Shown here one piece after another: positions 11,734 through 23,142 of a DNA stretch of 64,000 nt. Both the position numbers and the translations under genes were made by a program. Within the stretch, counting starts at the first letter, position 1; each line of letters opens with the position of its first letter. The stretch comes from Blepharisma japonicum (Eukaryota > Ciliophora > Heterotrichea > Heterotrichida > Blepharismidae): positions 124,001-188,000 of the forward strand of contig CATKHK010000080.1 of assembly GCA_949751835.1 (NCBI GenBank), written 5' to 3'. The notes beneath the pieces were generated by a model, which had not been told where the DNA came from, did not search any database, and was given only the letters and a program-made list of their open reading frames with translations.

Positions 11734-13230
11734 TTAAATTTTTTTGGCATCTTTTTTCTCATCCGTAGGGATTTCTACCGCGTTTTTTATATATATATGA
11801 TTGTGTACTGCGATATTTCTTGTTGTGAATTCAGCTGGATTATCGCCTTTTGTATTATTGATAAAGCAACTCATACGCCTTGTTGTAAAATCAACTTGGG
11901 TTTCACCTCGCCCACCATTAGCTAAGCAGCTGGATCGCCTTGTTCTTGACATTTCTTGAATTAAAACTTGTGTAGGCTTAGGTGAAGTAGAGGCAGCATT
12001 AAAAATATTTGCTGCAGATGAAGTTTTACGAAGAGGGACTTTTACATCTTCACAATATTTTAGGAACCACTCATGCTCAAGAGCCTCTTTTGCGCTAGGT
12101 CTTATTTTTGGTTGAGATCTAGTTAAATACAACACTGCATTAATTGCTTGCCTTGATATATTTTTCCAATATTCATCATAAAATAATATTGCACAATCTC
12201 GATTTTTAATTAAAGTTTCCCTGGGATTTTTGCCCGCAAAAGGAGCTCTGCCTGACAAAATTATATATAAAACAACTCCAACACTAAAAACATCAACTTT
12301 TGAGCCATAAGGCTTCTTTTTTAAGATTTCTGGGGCTACATATCCTGGAGATCCACAATTTTGAGTTAGTTCAGTAGTTGTGAGGCTTGCAAGCCCAAAA
12401 TCAGTTATCTTGATTTTGTTGTCGTTGTCATCTGACATCATTAGAATGTTTTCTAGCTTGATATCTCTATGTGCTATGTTCTTGGATTCTAAGTACTCCA
12501 AAACTTTTAAAATGTTTTTTATTAATTTAGCTGCCTTTTCTTCCGAAAAAGGACCTTTATTTAAAATCCTGTGGAGCAAATCTCCACCTGGTGCATAATC
12601 AAGAACCAAATGAATATGATGTGGGCTTTCATAAACTTTGTGCAGCTTGGTAATAGTTGGATGATTAAGGCTTCTCAATATATCTATTTCATTCACTAAG
12701 GCCATAAAATTGCTTTTGGACTGAATTAAAGCCTTTTGAATTGATTTTATGGCGTATTCTTGGTTATTTTCGACATCAACAGCTAAGTATACATGTGCGA
12801 AACTTCCAGTCCCCAAAACTTTTTTAAAAGTATAGTCATTTTTAATATCGGTCATTATCCCAATTTTTGATAAATGAATAAGCCATTGGTCAAGCTCCTC
12901 TGAAGACTTTGTGTAAAAGTGTCTGCAAATGTCTCCATGACTTACTCGAAAACCATATTTTTGCTCGCTATTACCTTCTTCTACGAAAGGTTCAATAATT
13001 TTCCATTTCAAAGATGAAGACTTTTTGAAGGGCGAGCTCTCATTTTTGGCCCTGAATAATGAAAATTGAGACAAACAGAAGAATCTCTCTTTAAGTTTGT
13101 CTGTTGATGTAAGTTCTATTAAAGTACCTTTAATGTGAACACTTGACTTAGTAGGGTTGCTTGGTTTTTCTAAGCTATTTCAAAAGCTGGGTTCTTCCTG
13201 CTGATCTACAGAAGCAAACATTGATAACAT
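11734..13230 (-). CDS. PH-domain/CaMK-like Ser/Thr protein kinase (paralogue 4)
   Basis: Predicted 498 residues. The ATG at 13228-13230 begins MLSMFASVDQQEEPSFW, with a TGA-coded Trp, and runs in frame into the conserved body. The next Met (codon 4) is an alternative start. PH-like region about 40-125 (ends ELDQWLIHL). Kinase domain about 132-390: GTGSFAHVY, Lys near 162, HRD near 254-256 (IAHRDIKLEN), DFG near 277, CGSPGYVAPEIL. Catalytic residues are intact. The C-terminal ~100 residues are Ser/Thr/Arg-rich with a twice-used T-x-R-R-x-S-C element (SRTRRSSCLANG, TTRRMSCFINN), possible basophilic phosphorylation sites (inference). The most divergent of the four paralogues. Confidence 0.87.
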
Positions 13231-14321
13231 TTTATTATTTACTAATTATTAAGCTCGGACTTCATTTCCTAAAACTCATAGCCATTATTTCAGGCTCAAT
13301 GTGAATATTTTTTTAATTAAAGCAAGTTACAAGTAAAAATTTTATCGGCGTTTGAGACCCAGGAATGAAGAGAATTTTATAATTTAGCATAATGAGGAAA
13401 TAATAATATATAATTTTCGTATTTTCATGATAAAATTTGAAATTTATTGCAGTAGTTCACTTAAAAAAAATTAAAATATTCTGACCAACTGAAAAAAGGC
13501 AAGTTATTAAAATGCAAGAGATCTAGATAGAAATTAAAGCACATAATTTAAATTATCAGTCAAATGCATCTCTCTTAAAAAATATTAATTTTGAAAATAT
13601 GAATTAGTTAAAATAAGCAAAAGAGTTTAAGTGATTTATATGAAAAATTTCGCGCAATTGAGTTAAAATTTTATCGTTTTATGCAGCCCTATTTTTATAT
13701 ACCTATCAGAAAATGGTTTTTATCATTTAATCATAAAAGCATAAACTCCAGGCAATTAAATTTAAACTAAATAATTAAGATATATATTGGTTCAAATCAT
13801 TTTTATCATATAAATTTAAAGATATAATTTAAAATCCTAATATTTTGCATTTAAATTCCCAAATGTATTATGCCTTATTTTTGCTAGAAATAGATAATAT
13901 AAAGTGGTGGCATTTTGATCAGAGTAAATTTAAAAATAAATGAAAATTTTCAAAACCCTACCATTGATGAATAAGTAAGTTAAATATATTATCTCAATAT
14001 GACAGATATAATACGTTTAATTTATAAATAAAATAATTGTAAAATTTGATAAGAATTTCTTTAGATTTATCATGGAATAGGAAAGCGAATTTCATTTAAA
14101 AATCATTCAATCAAGGGATATGGGCTAAGCAAACTATATTTTGAGACTATTAATAATTATATGCTCAAATTTTTAAACTTATTTTTTTACAATAAATTAT
14201 GATTATTTACTTTTATAGTTTTCACGTTTATACATAAATTCATTAGCCTGCTTGTGATATTCATATCTAAAGGCTTTGCACATTTTTATATTTTTTAATC
14301 ACAAAAGCTATATTATTCACA
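13231..14321. other. Intergenic, AT-rich
   Basis: Over 1 kb with no gene found even when TGA is read as Trp. It separates the divergent starts of kinase paralogue 4 and TIM14, so it should hold both promoters. I see no motif that I can name. Confidence 0.6.
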
Positions 14322-14654
14322 ATGTCAAAATATGCAGTGCTAGTTGGGATGGCTCTTGTTTTTACCGCAGCAGCTGGAAAGGTCCTAATAAAAGGCGTCA
14401 GACAATACAAAATGAACAAAGCAGCTGGAACCCCTTTTGACTCTTCAAAAATCCAGATGTATATGGGAGGATTCAACACACCAATGACTCGCAAAGAAGC
14501 AGCTTTGATTTTAGGAGTAAGAGAAGGGAGTTCTGAAGAAGTTATCATTCAAGCCCACAAGCGTCTTATGCTATTGAATCACCCCGATTACGGAGGCTCT
14601 ACATATGTGGCAATGAAAATTAATGAAGCTAAAGATTTACTCCTATTAAAGTAA
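14322..14654 (+). CDS. PAM18: TIM14/PAM18, J-domain subunit of the mitochondrial import motor
   Basis: A 110-residue protein with an N-terminal hydrophobic span (residues 5-25, [17 protein letters not shown]) followed by a short linker and a C-terminal J domain (about 52-110). The HPD tripeptide that stimulates Hsp70 is present ([13 protein letters not shown]), as are the [12 protein letters not shown] helix and the closing INEAKDLLL typical of the PAM18/DNAJC19 family. Known role: inner-membrane co-chaperone of mitochondrial Hsp70 at the TIM23 translocase. Length and order match the family well. No intron needed. Confidence 0.93.
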   Translation: MSKYAVLVGMALVFTAAAGKVLIKGVRQYKMNKAAGTPFDSSKIQMYMGGFNTPMTRKEAALILGVREGSSEEVIIQAHKRLMLLNHPDYGGSTYVAMKINEAKDLLLLK

Positions 14655-15076
14655 GCATGTGGATTTTCAATTAAAGAAAACTATAAAAGAAATTGCTAAT
14701 ACAAATTTTAATAATTATTTTGAGTGTCAAAACATACATTTTTTATAATAAATAAAAAATGTGTTGAGTGAATCTCATGTAGAGCTCATAATTTATTTAA
14801 TTGAATCAATGCAATTGGAACACCTAGGGATGATTATTGACTCAGACATATACTAACTATTTTTGAATTTTCAAATTCTCTCTTAATAAAATTAAATAAA
14901 GTACATAATCAGCAATTATAAACATTTTTATTTCTACTCTATTTCAGTTAAATTTTCAGCTTCATCAAAAAAATTAATAATTTGTCTCTAATAGTTATTG
15001 GCGAACATAAAATGTTGATGCCTTTTCAATTCTGGCATTTTAATTGCCTAAATGATATCATTGTAGTAATATTAAT
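14655..15076. other. Intergenic, AT-rich
   Basis: No gene. It holds the 3' flank of PAM18 and the upstream region of the PLAC8 gene. A frame beginning at 14982 merely overlaps the PLAC8 gene out of phase. Confidence 0.6.
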
Positions 15077-15394
15077 ATGGCTGATTTTGACGAACCCCTT
15101 TGTGGCTGTTTACAAGATATGTTCAGTTGCCTTATTGTATTTTGTGTCCCTTGTGGCGGAATTTGTCTTCAAGCTTATTCAGTTGACAAAGCAACAAGTT
15201 CAGGGATGGTCTGTCCTTTTCTGTGGTCATGCTGTTTAGGATGCATCGGTGCAGCTGTGAATCGTGGACAAATCAGGCAGAAATACCACATAGAAGGGAC
15301 TTTTATAATGGACTGCTTGATTTCATGTTTCTGTGGGTGCTGCGCTGTAACCCAAGAATACAGGGAAGTCATGAATAGAGAAAGACCTAAATAA
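15077..15394 (+). CDS. PLAC8-family cysteine-rich protein
   Basis: A 105-residue Cys-rich protein. It has the PLAC8 layout: an early Cys-rich segment (CGCLQDMFSCLIVFCVPCGG), a Gly-rich alternate segment (FLWSCCLGCIGAAVNR), the R-x-K-Y basic stretch (RQKYHIEG), and the closing DCLISCFCGCCAVTQEYREV block. Members include plant FW2.2/PCR and animal placenta-specific 8 proteins, which are membrane-associated and linked to cell size or metal handling. The specific role here is unknown. The ATG at 15077 gives the usual short acidic start. Confidence 0.88.
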   Translation: MADFDEPLCGCLQDMFSCLIVFCVPCGGICLQAYSVDKATSSGMVCPFLWSCCLGCIGAAVNRGQIRQKYHIEGTFIMDCLISCFCGCCAVTQEYREVMNRERPK

Positions 15395-15920
15395 AAGATA
15401 ATATCTTAACCAATTCAACTTAAATAGATGGATCTTATTACGAAATTGCTCATTGAAATATTTATTTTTATATGGACTCGTCAAAAAATAGATTTGAAAA
15501 TATAAAAACTCCAAAAAGGATAGAATGATTCACCATAATAGGTAAAATGGAAAATACTTGATTATTGTAAAGCTTTTGAAAATGACTTTTTAAATGATTT
15601 TTAGGCTTTATTTAATGTATGTGGCTTTAAGTTTTGATAAATTTAATAGCTTCATCTTTAGGCTAACCAATATAACTTATATAGGCTTAGTTTCTTTGCG
15701 CAACTGTGAAGGCATCAATAAATTGCTTTATTATATTTCTCATTTCACCATGATCAAGCTAATCTAATAATATATAAAATAAATACTCAGACATTTTTAT
15801 GATAAAAATATATATCATCTTAATTGACATTTATACTATAATAAAGATTTGATCATTCTTGTAGCATGCCTATAGTCTATAGCTAAAAATGAATCTATAA
15901 AAAATAATCCTACTTTTATT
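15395..15920. other. Intergenic, AT-rich
   Basis: Convergent 3' flanks of the PLAC8 gene and the bL19m gene. I see no coding or RNA feature. Confidence 0.6.
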
Positions 15921-16748
15921 TTATTTTTTCTTGGGAGCATCCTTCCCTTTTCCTTTCTCTTTTCCTCCTTGATCGCCTCCTCCTGCTTTACGCATCTCAA
16001 TTTCTTTTCTTTTCTGTTCTTCCAAGAACAGCCTTCTTTCTTCTTCATGCCTTTTCTTTTCTTTTTCTCTAAACTCCATTTCTTCCAATTTTTGCTTAAT
16101 ATTTACTCCTTCATCATCAAAGAATTTTCCAGTCAAAAGTTTATACCTCATTTCTTTTTCTTCTTGTTTAGCAATAGTTGTAGGTTTTGCATTCTTTTCA
16201 GATCCTCTGATCAATGGCGTGTATTTTGTAAGTTCAAAGTCTCTGAAATAATTTAATCTTGCCCTGAAATTCCCAGATCCACGCTCAACAATTCGGACAT
16301 CTTTTACTAAAGGTGAATACAAAGGTATAAATTGCTCTAGCTGCGTATGTGAAGCAATCCCAATAACATTTAATGAATTCGACAAAGAGTTTCTCCTCCT
16401 TCTCGCTGTGCAGACCCCTACAAAGGATGAATGCTGCTTCCCTGATAGCGAATAATAATTTTGTACCTCAATTAAATCCCCTGTCCTAATTTCGTCGTAT
16501 TTTTTTACTTTTTTAATCTCCTCCAGATACTCTTTTTCCAATTCCTGGACTAAGCCTTTCCCTTGGAGTTTTGTATATTTTGGCATTTTTGGAGGCCAAT
16601 TGTAGTTAGGATCGTCCCATTTTTCTTGTCTTTTCCATAGCTGCTTGTCCTTGGGGATGAAATTTTCAATGTAATTAGTTTTGTCAAAAGGACTTCGCAG
16701 AGGAATCCATCGATGAATGATGGTGCGAAAAGACACAGAGGAAAGCAT
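15921..16748 (-). CDS. MRPL19: Mitochondrial large-subunit ribosomal protein bL19m
   Basis: A 275-residue protein. Residues about 85-190 match the bacterial L19 family: RTGDLIEVQNYY, the Arg-rich CTARRRRNSLSNS, LEQFIPLYSPLVKDVRIVER and RARLNYFRD. The N-terminal ~25 residues (MLSSVSFRTIIHRWIPLRS) are basic and amphipathic, as expected of a mitochondrial targeting peptide. The C-terminal ~75 residues form a Glu/Lys/Arg-rich extension ending in a Lys/Gly-rich tail, absent in bacterial L19. A role in the mitoribosomal large subunit is known for the family; import is inferred. Confidence 0.88.
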   Translation of the reverse strand: MLSSVSFRTIIHRWIPLRSPFDKTNYIENFIPKDKQLWKRQEKWDDPNYNWPPKMPKYTKLQGKGLVQELEKEYLEEIKKVKKYDEIRTGDLIEVQNYYSLSGKQHSSFVGVCTARRRRNSLSNSLNVIGIASHTQLEQFIPLYSPLVKDVRIVERGSGNFRARLNYFRDFELTKYTPLIRGSEKNAKPTTIAKQEEKEMRYKLLTGKFFDDEGVNIKQKLEEMEFREKEKKRHEEERRLFLEEQKRKEIEMRKAGGGDQGGKEKGKGKDAPKKK

Positions 16749-16794
16749 ATTTATATGAATAAAAATGTCTAGTGATTAATAAATTAAATTTGCC

Positions 16795-18198
16795 TTACAG
16801 CCTAAAGTCAGCGATGTAGTCAGCAAATTGTTCTTTCGCAGTTTGCTCCAGATATTGCTCGATAAAAGAGTGGGTTATAAGCTGGTCTGCAGAAGGCCGC
16901 TGAGTTGGATCTTTGGTTAAGCATAAACTTACAAAGGCTCGGAATTCTAAACTCCATCTCAGCTTGTTTTGTAAGGTAGGAGGAGGGTTTGAGACAATAT
17001 TATAAAGAATTTTCATAGGGTTTTCAGTTGAATATGGAGGGCGGCCTTCAGCGAGCTCTATAAGAAGGATCCCAAAAGCCCAAATATCGACTTTTTCATC
17101 ATAATTTCCACCTGTGATTAGCTCAGGAGCCATCCATGAAGGGTTTCCTGTAATATTTCCTTTTCTGGTAACTTCTTGCACTAGCTGTGCAGCAAAGCCA
17201 AAGTCGCCTAATTTTACATCTCCATTCCTGCTGATCATGATATTGCTGCTTTTTACATCTCGATGGATTCTTCCTTCTTTGTGTAAAAATGAGAGACCGA
17301 TTAGTAATTCTCTTATAATGTAGGCCATATGTTTTTCTGGGATAAATCCAGCTCTCTCTCGAGCTAGCTCTGCTATGGTGAAGTCAAGCATTTCATGAGC
17401 AATCCAGATTTGGTTGTCATGATAAAAGGAATCGTAATATTCTAACATGTTTTTGTGAGAAGAATGCTGATTTAGCACAATTTCGTCTTGAATTTGTGTC
17501 AATTGAGCAAGATTTTCTGGACGGATTTTCTTTAAAATTGTATTTTTCCCAGTTGAAAAGCTTCTGGCTGCGTATACTGTGGCTGTAGCTGCACTGCTTA
17601 ATTGTCGAATAATTGCATAATATATTTGCGGATCATTATCAAGCACCACTATAGTTTTTCTTAAAGATTCATCAATTTTCCCTTTACTTGGTAGTGGCCT
17701 CAGTCCTGCAATTGCTACAGTTACAGCTTCTTTAACCTTGTCTTTATTTTCCAATTCCTTGCTAGAAAATCCTGCATTTCTCGCAATGTATTTTACCTCT
17801 GTCGTTTGCCGAGGAACCCTTCTAGATATTTTAGGAGTTTCAATGTCTAATACAGACCTAGACATGGCTTCTTGATCAGCCAGCTTCGTCATTCTTCTAT
17901 TTGCCTTACGATCTTGTGGCTCAACAGAATGTGTTCTTTTTTCTTCAACCTGTGGAGATTGTTCTATCTTAACTTCTGTAATTTTTGAAGGAGACATTTG
18001 AGAGTGGCATTGAAGGCAGTATCTTTTATATTTTTTGGAGCCTTCTGTTTTTACTTTTAGGCTACAATTTCTGCAGAAGCGATGACCTAAATAGATTTTA
18101 CCACACTGCTCACATTTTCGGACTTTACTTGTGAGGGAGAATTTTTTGTTGCAAGAATTGCATTTGGCATGATTGAAGACCCTTTCAAAGATATTCAT
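16795..18198 (-). CDS. FYVE-like zinc finger plus STE-type protein kinase
   Basis: A 467-residue protein. Residues about 12-65 form a Cys-rich module with four CxxC pairs and GHRFCRNC, resembling FYVE-type zinc fingers, which bind PI3P, although the full RR/KHHCR signature is altered. A linker of about 130 residues follows. The C-terminal kinase domain (about 195-455) resembles the STE20/PAK group: TILKKIRP (ATP Lys), HRDVKSSNIM, DFGFA, GNPSWMAPELI and VDIWAFGILLIELAEGRPPY. All catalytic residues are present. A kinase recruited to endosomal membranes is a reasonable inference but not shown. It is divergently arranged with the FHA-RINGv gene, about 200 bp apart. Confidence 0.85.
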   Translation of the reverse strand: MNIFERVFNHAKCNSCNKKFSLTSKVRKCEQCGKIYLGHRFCRNCSLKVKTEGSKKYKRYCLQCHSQMSPSKITEVKIEQSPQVEEKRTHSVEPQDRKANRRMTKLADQEAMSRSVLDIETPKISRRVPRQTTEVKYIARNAGFSSKELENKDKVKEAVTVAIAGLRPLPSKGKIDESLRKTIVVLDNDPQIYYAIIRQLSSAATATVYAARSFSTGKNTILKKIRPENLAQLTQIQDEIVLNQHSSHKNMLEYYDSFYHDNQIWIAHEMLDFTIAELARERAGFIPEKHMAYIIRELLIGLSFLHKEGRIHRDVKSSNIMISRNGDVKLGDFGFAAQLVQEVTRKGNITGNPSWMAPELITGGNYDEKVDIWAFGILLIELAEGRPPYSTENPMKILYNIVSNPPPTLQNKLRWSLEFRAFVSLCLTKDPTQRPSADQLITHSFIEQYLEQTAKEQFADYIADFRL

Positions 18199-18397
18199 TA
18201 TTAAAATAAAATTTTGATAATAGAATTTTTTCTTCTCCTTGTTCCATTTTTGGGTAATTTAATAGAAATGTTTAAGCTAGTTCTTTGTGTTATTTAAGAG
18301 AATGGCATTAGTTCTGGCATTATGCTCTATTTATAATAAATTTTTTAAAAATTATTATCATTATGAATAGCAGTTTTTGCTGTTTCTTTTTTAATAA

Positions 18398-19876
18398 ATG
18401 TCAAAGCAAGGATCGACGTAAGTTTCACATAGACTAATAATCAAATCACATACTTGGTTGCGTGACTCTTATTCCTTATTCAACTACGAAGACAATGCCA
18501 TTACAAAAGACATACTTAAAGCAAACCACGATTGCTACATTTTTCGGTCAGGCGAAAATGTTATAATTTCTGATGGCAGTTCAGATCTTGATCAAAATTC
18601 AAAATATCTTGTAAAAATACAAAAAATCGATGGTAATTATCATTTAGGTCTTTTTACAATTACAGTAGCAGATTCAATTAGCGGAGAAACTCTAAATCCT
18701 AAAGGATACGAAAAAATTTGGCTTGTCATAAAAAGTCTACAACCCAGCCACAAAATTAAAGGCTATAGACTTTGTGAAGGAGATGTCATTCGACTTGGAA
18801 GGGTAAAATACCGTGTAAAAGAGCTCAAAGGAGGGCTAGGAAATGAAAAACTGTCTCAATTTAGCTTAAACGACGTCCTTGTTAGGCTGAATGATGAAGA
18901 TTCTAGTGATGAATCTCAAGGCATTGCTTATAAGCTCCCGTGTAGAGTTTGTTTAAGCGAAGTTTATACACAGTCGAACCCTTTGATATCTCCTTGCAAC
19001 TGTGATGGGACTATGAAATATATCCACGTGAAATGTTTACAGCATTGCTTAAGGTCTAAATTAGTGACCAAGTCAAATGACCAGATAATTTCACTATCGT
19101 GAAAAAAATTATGCTGCGAGCTGTGCATGAAACCTTATCCTTATAAATTAGCTGTAGGGCAACAACTTGTGGAATTAATTGATATTCCAAAGCCACCAAA
19201 CCAGTATATTATATTAGAATCTTTAAGAAAAGACAAGAATTCGGGGAACGGGCTTCACGTTATAAGTTTATATAACAACAGCTCAATCAAAATAGGTAGA
19301 TCTCATGATTCTGAACTCAGGATAACTGATATTTCAGCATCAAGGCTCCATGCAACTATAAAGTACCAAAATGGAGGATTTTACCTAGAAGACCAAAACA
19401 GCAAATTTGGAACTTTAGTCCAAGTTAAAAGGCCCATTTTATTAGAGCCTAACAACTTATTATCCATTCAATGCGGAAGAACGATGATTACATTTACCAT
19501 AAAAAGGCCATGAAATTTAATCCCTTCATGTTTCTGCTCAGGCGAAGATTTTTCACATGATCTATTTAAATATCCAGTGACTCCTGGCAGCGTGCCTTTA
19601 TTACCTATAAATACAGGAATTCCAATAAGCATAAATGACGCGCAGCATTTATTAGCGGTTTCCGGAATGGGACCATTAAGGGTTGAGAAATATAAGGAGC
19701 ACAATAATTTACTATATCAGCATTATCAATTAGGATTGAATAGCTCTTGTGAAGACGAAGGTAATGAAGAATCAATTGAAGAGGTAAAGGTTGCAGAACT
19801 TCCTGATGATTTATTAGATGAGCCAATGGATCAGTCGTCATATGTAGAAGACAAGCTGAATAAATCATTTTCATAA
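18398..19876 (+). CDS. FHA-domain/RINGv zinc-finger protein (one intron)
   Basis: join(18398..18417,18433..19876), 487 residues. A 15-nt intron sits just after the start and gives MSKQGSTLIIKSHTW, with two TGA codons (19100, 19511) read as Trp. Residues about 95-145 resemble a divergent FHA-like segment (GYRLCEGDVIRLGRVKYRV). Residues about 175-235 are a RINGv/RING-CH finger: CRVC, CNCDGTMKYIHVKC, CCELC (C4HC3 pattern, as in MARCH E3 ligases). A clear FHA domain follows (about 285-345: IKIGRSHDSEL, ISASRLHA, NSKFGTLV), which would read phosphothreonine. The C-terminal ~110 residues are acidic and unrecognised. A phospho-dependent ubiquitin ligase is inferred. Confidence 0.87.
18418..18432 (+). 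other. 15-nt spliceosomal intron
   Basis: GTAAGTTTCACATAG. Removal joins the ATG exon in frame to the FHA-RINGv body. If retained, the frame meets TAA at once. It is the size typical of heterotrich introns. Confidence 0.85.
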
Positions 19877-20060
19877 TATATATAAACATTTTTATATTAC
19901 TCGTTTTAATTACCGCTTTATTTACCTTATTATTCCTATATATCAGACCATTATAAGCTTCTTTCTGAAGATTATTCTTATTCATATGTCTTATTAAATT
20001 ACCAATCATTTTATATTAAAATTTCACTATTAATATGTTATTAGCAGGTTTAATAAAAAA

Positions 20061-20693
20061 TTATAAATTATCTTGGTTATAACAATTGATACTGCAGTAC
20101 TCAAAGACCTGCCCGTCCATATAGTACCTGTCATTTGTACAGCCAGCACGTTTGCACTTTAAACTTATCGAATTTGGGCTCGTCATTTTTATAGGAGTTG
20201 AAGGAGCTGTTGTACTTGGAGTTCGGAATGGGTTGATTTCTCGTGTATGTTCAATAGAGTATGGAGACCTTCAGCCTTGCCCAGAAAGATAGTGGATATT
20301 TTCAGAGCTACCTGGAGTTTCCTCATATTTTAGTACCCGAGAAGATGGTCCAGGTGTAAAAGAATGATAAAATGGCTCAGAAATTGGGCTTTGAAATTTT
20401 GATCTTGGAGGGGTACTTATAGGCTCAGAAATAGTCAGTGAAGCAAAATTGTTAAGGCCTTGAAAATTGTATGGAAGCAGCTCAATTATTGCATTATTTT
20501 TTGGCATATCTTTGATCTTTGCTAGTGAAAGCTCCGTTGATTTCCCACAACGATTGCATTCAAAGCGGGGGAAAGGGTTGGAAACAATGCATGCCATACA
20601 AAAAGAATCCCCACAAGGCAAAACTAACGGCAAATGATTTTCTGTGTCAAATCTTAAGGTGCATTTTGGGCAGGCTAGAGGGTTTGGGTTCAT
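20061..20693 (-). CDS. RING-type zinc-finger protein
   Basis: Predicted 210 residues with one TGA-coded Trp (20271-20273). The N-terminus holds a RING-like finger: CPKC (9-12), LPCGDSFCMACI and CNRC, in the C3HC4-like order but with short spacing. The middle is Ser/Pro/Thr-rich and low-complexity (ISTPPRSKFQSP). The C-terminus has a second small Cys cluster (CKRAGC...YCSINCYNQ), reminiscent of a MYND or FCS-like finger but too short to assign. E3 ligase activity is possible by family, not shown. It lies 68 bp downstream of the ChAPs-like gene on the same strand. Confidence 0.78.
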
Positions 20694-20761
20694 TTTTAAT
20701 TTATATTTTAAGATATAGGAGGGATTTCCTAGAGGTAGTCTAAGAGGTAGCTAAAATATTT

Positions 20762-22843
20762 TTAAACTCTATTGGTGGTGCCATCAGCTTTCCAGAGCCT
20801 TAGAGCATCAATAGAAGCCATTAAGCATGGAAAAGTGTTTGCATTTAGCTCAACAGCAATTGAGTGTAGCTGCTTAAACCCGCATTCACTGCACATTTCA
20901 GCTAAAACCACTTCCATTCAAGGAGGTAGATTTCTCATATCAATTTCATACTCAGAATCGCCCAGCTGCTTCAGGACTTCTATCATGCACACAAGAACTG
21001 CTTTTGGATTTCCTGAGCGGACATAAATTTTCATCAGCCTGTGCCATGAGAACATTGAGAATCCGCTATCAACTGCATACCTATAGGCTTTTTCAGCCAA
21101 TTTAGGCCTTTTTAGTCTTTCTGCTAATGCTCCTCTTCTGACTCAAATTTCCCCTCCAAAAGGAACCTTAACGTCTAAATATATTTTACTTTTATTGAGG
21201 TCTTGCTTTAGATCAATCTCGGTAGCTTGTTTTTGTCAGTCATAAATGGCTTTTAAATCATTTACCAAACATTTAAAAAGATCATCTAAATTTCTTGCTA
21301 AACTTCTGAATGAAGGATGCATTAAATGGCTTAGTCGATGATCAGTTGGTGTAGAGAAAAAAAAGTCTCTGGGTGTGACATCAGCTCTTGGCTCATTTGA
21401 TTCATCAATATCTTGTCCTTGTGAATCTATTGCAATGGAGTCAGAGCCATAGAAAGAAAAACGTTTCTTTGTTATAGACTGATTCTGACTGTCATTTAAA
21501 CCATAATCCTGGCTCATATTAAGCTTCGACTCTTCTTCATCAGTTTTTTCTTGATTTTGGATAAATAAATTATTTTTCAATTTCTGCAAATTTTCTCATT
21601 CCATTTCTTTTTCCAAGCTTGCTATAATTGACAGCATCCTTCGACCACAGTGGCTTAATTTGTTAGATGGTAAAGAAAGTAATTTTTTTAAAATGTCTTG
21701 GTCTTTTTTAGACTTTGCTCGCTCCTCAAATGGTCGAAAATCATGAATTTCAGGTTTAACTCAAATATTTCCAACACAGCTCATAGGTATTTTTGATGGA
21801 ATAATTACATCTTCTTCTCTAAAATCATATTTTGTATCATCATTAAGTGACTCATAAGCAGGAAAGCAGTTTAAAGTTAATAAAACAGAAGCATATTTCT
21901 TTTCTTTTAAATAGCACCAAGCTAATAATTCTCAGAAGCAAAAAGTTTCTAAATTCAGCTCAATTAAATATTGGCAAATTCTTCTAGCTTGTGGATAATC
22001 TTTTAGCTGGAAATACGCCAATGCTTGGGTATAATATAAAGAAAAAGAATAAGGAGAAACTGCTAGCTGTGAGGTTGTAAAGTCTATAACTTCTTGGTAT
22101 TTGCCAGTCATTATATAAGCTTTTCCAAGGTAATTCAGCATAAGTGGGTCAGTTGCAGACAGTTTTTTGAAAATTATTGTGTGGGTTTGGAATCTTTTTC
22201 GCCGTAATAAAAATTTGCTGCTGATTGCAAATAATAAATTTTCACCATATCTAATTTTATCATTTAAATCTCCAAGCACAAAACCAAGCCTGTCTCAAAA
22301 AGTCATAGCAGATTCAATAAACGATTGAAACTGCACAGGCTGAGATGGGCCTTCTAGTAATCTAGCACCAATAACAGGCTCTGCATAAAAATAGCGTAAG
22401 ACGGAGCTTACATGAACGCCTTGCCAATGGACATTTCCAGCTTGAATTCTGTTATTATTAGAATTTACTAAATAATACTTTAATTCGAAATTCTGATTAA
22501 TTTCTACTCTCAAATCAAATTTCGAAAACAAATCAAAAGCACAGAAATAAGCAACAAGAACTTTTCCTTTATTTTTCAGCTTAGAAGACATATAACTTTT
22601 TAAATAATCAAGAATATTTGTAGTCGAGCTCATGTTGAGACCGTATACGAAGTGAAATAATCCTCTATTAATTGGTTTTGATAAAAACTTTCTTATTCCA
22701 GTTTGTTTGATTTCTCATACAACATATAATAAATCTGGCGGTCCAAGTCCTCGGATTTGTTTTAAATTTATAGTTCTCAGGTCTAAAAAACTGCCAATTC
22801 CTGGTGAATCATGAATTTCTATGATATCTGAGCTTAGCTCCAT
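20762..22843 (-). CDS. TPR protein resembling ChAPs (exomer-type cargo adaptor)
   Basis: A 693-residue protein that becomes continuous only with six TGA codons read as Trp. The start at 22843 gives MELSSDIIEIHDSPG. The region after it (LKQIRGLGPPDLLYVVW, then FHFVYGLN and AYFCAFDLFSKFDLRVEI) resembles, from memory, the fungal Chs5-Arf1-binding proteins (Bch1/Bud7/Chs6). Residues about 185-300 hold TPR-like helices (LNYLGKAYIMTGKYQEVIDF, YTQALAYFQLKDYPQARRICQ). A Ser/Asp-rich segment with SFYGSDS follows, then more TPR-like repeats (LAEKAYRYAVDSGFSMFSW). ChAPs act at the trans-Golgi with Arf1. The assignment needs a profile search; a generic TPR protein is the alternative. Confidence 0.6.
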
Positions 22844-23142
22844 TTCCTTAATTATTCATATTTTGACATTTATGCTTATTTGCTGAAGATAAAATTAATA
22901 TAATTCAAGAATAATAAATTTTTGCTCAGAATTTCCAATTAAAGGTATGAAAATAAATAAGCAATATCGAAAGAAAGCTACATATAGATTTTAGTTTTAA
23001 AAATAGATTAAATTATATTTTTAATATAATTTCTTCAAGCTTCTAGCATATGCTAATTCTTTTGCCTTCCCCAATTTATTTTCCAATAAAAAATTCAAAT
23101 TTAATTTAATCTGAATGTCAGTTTAAACTTAAGCCATATTTT

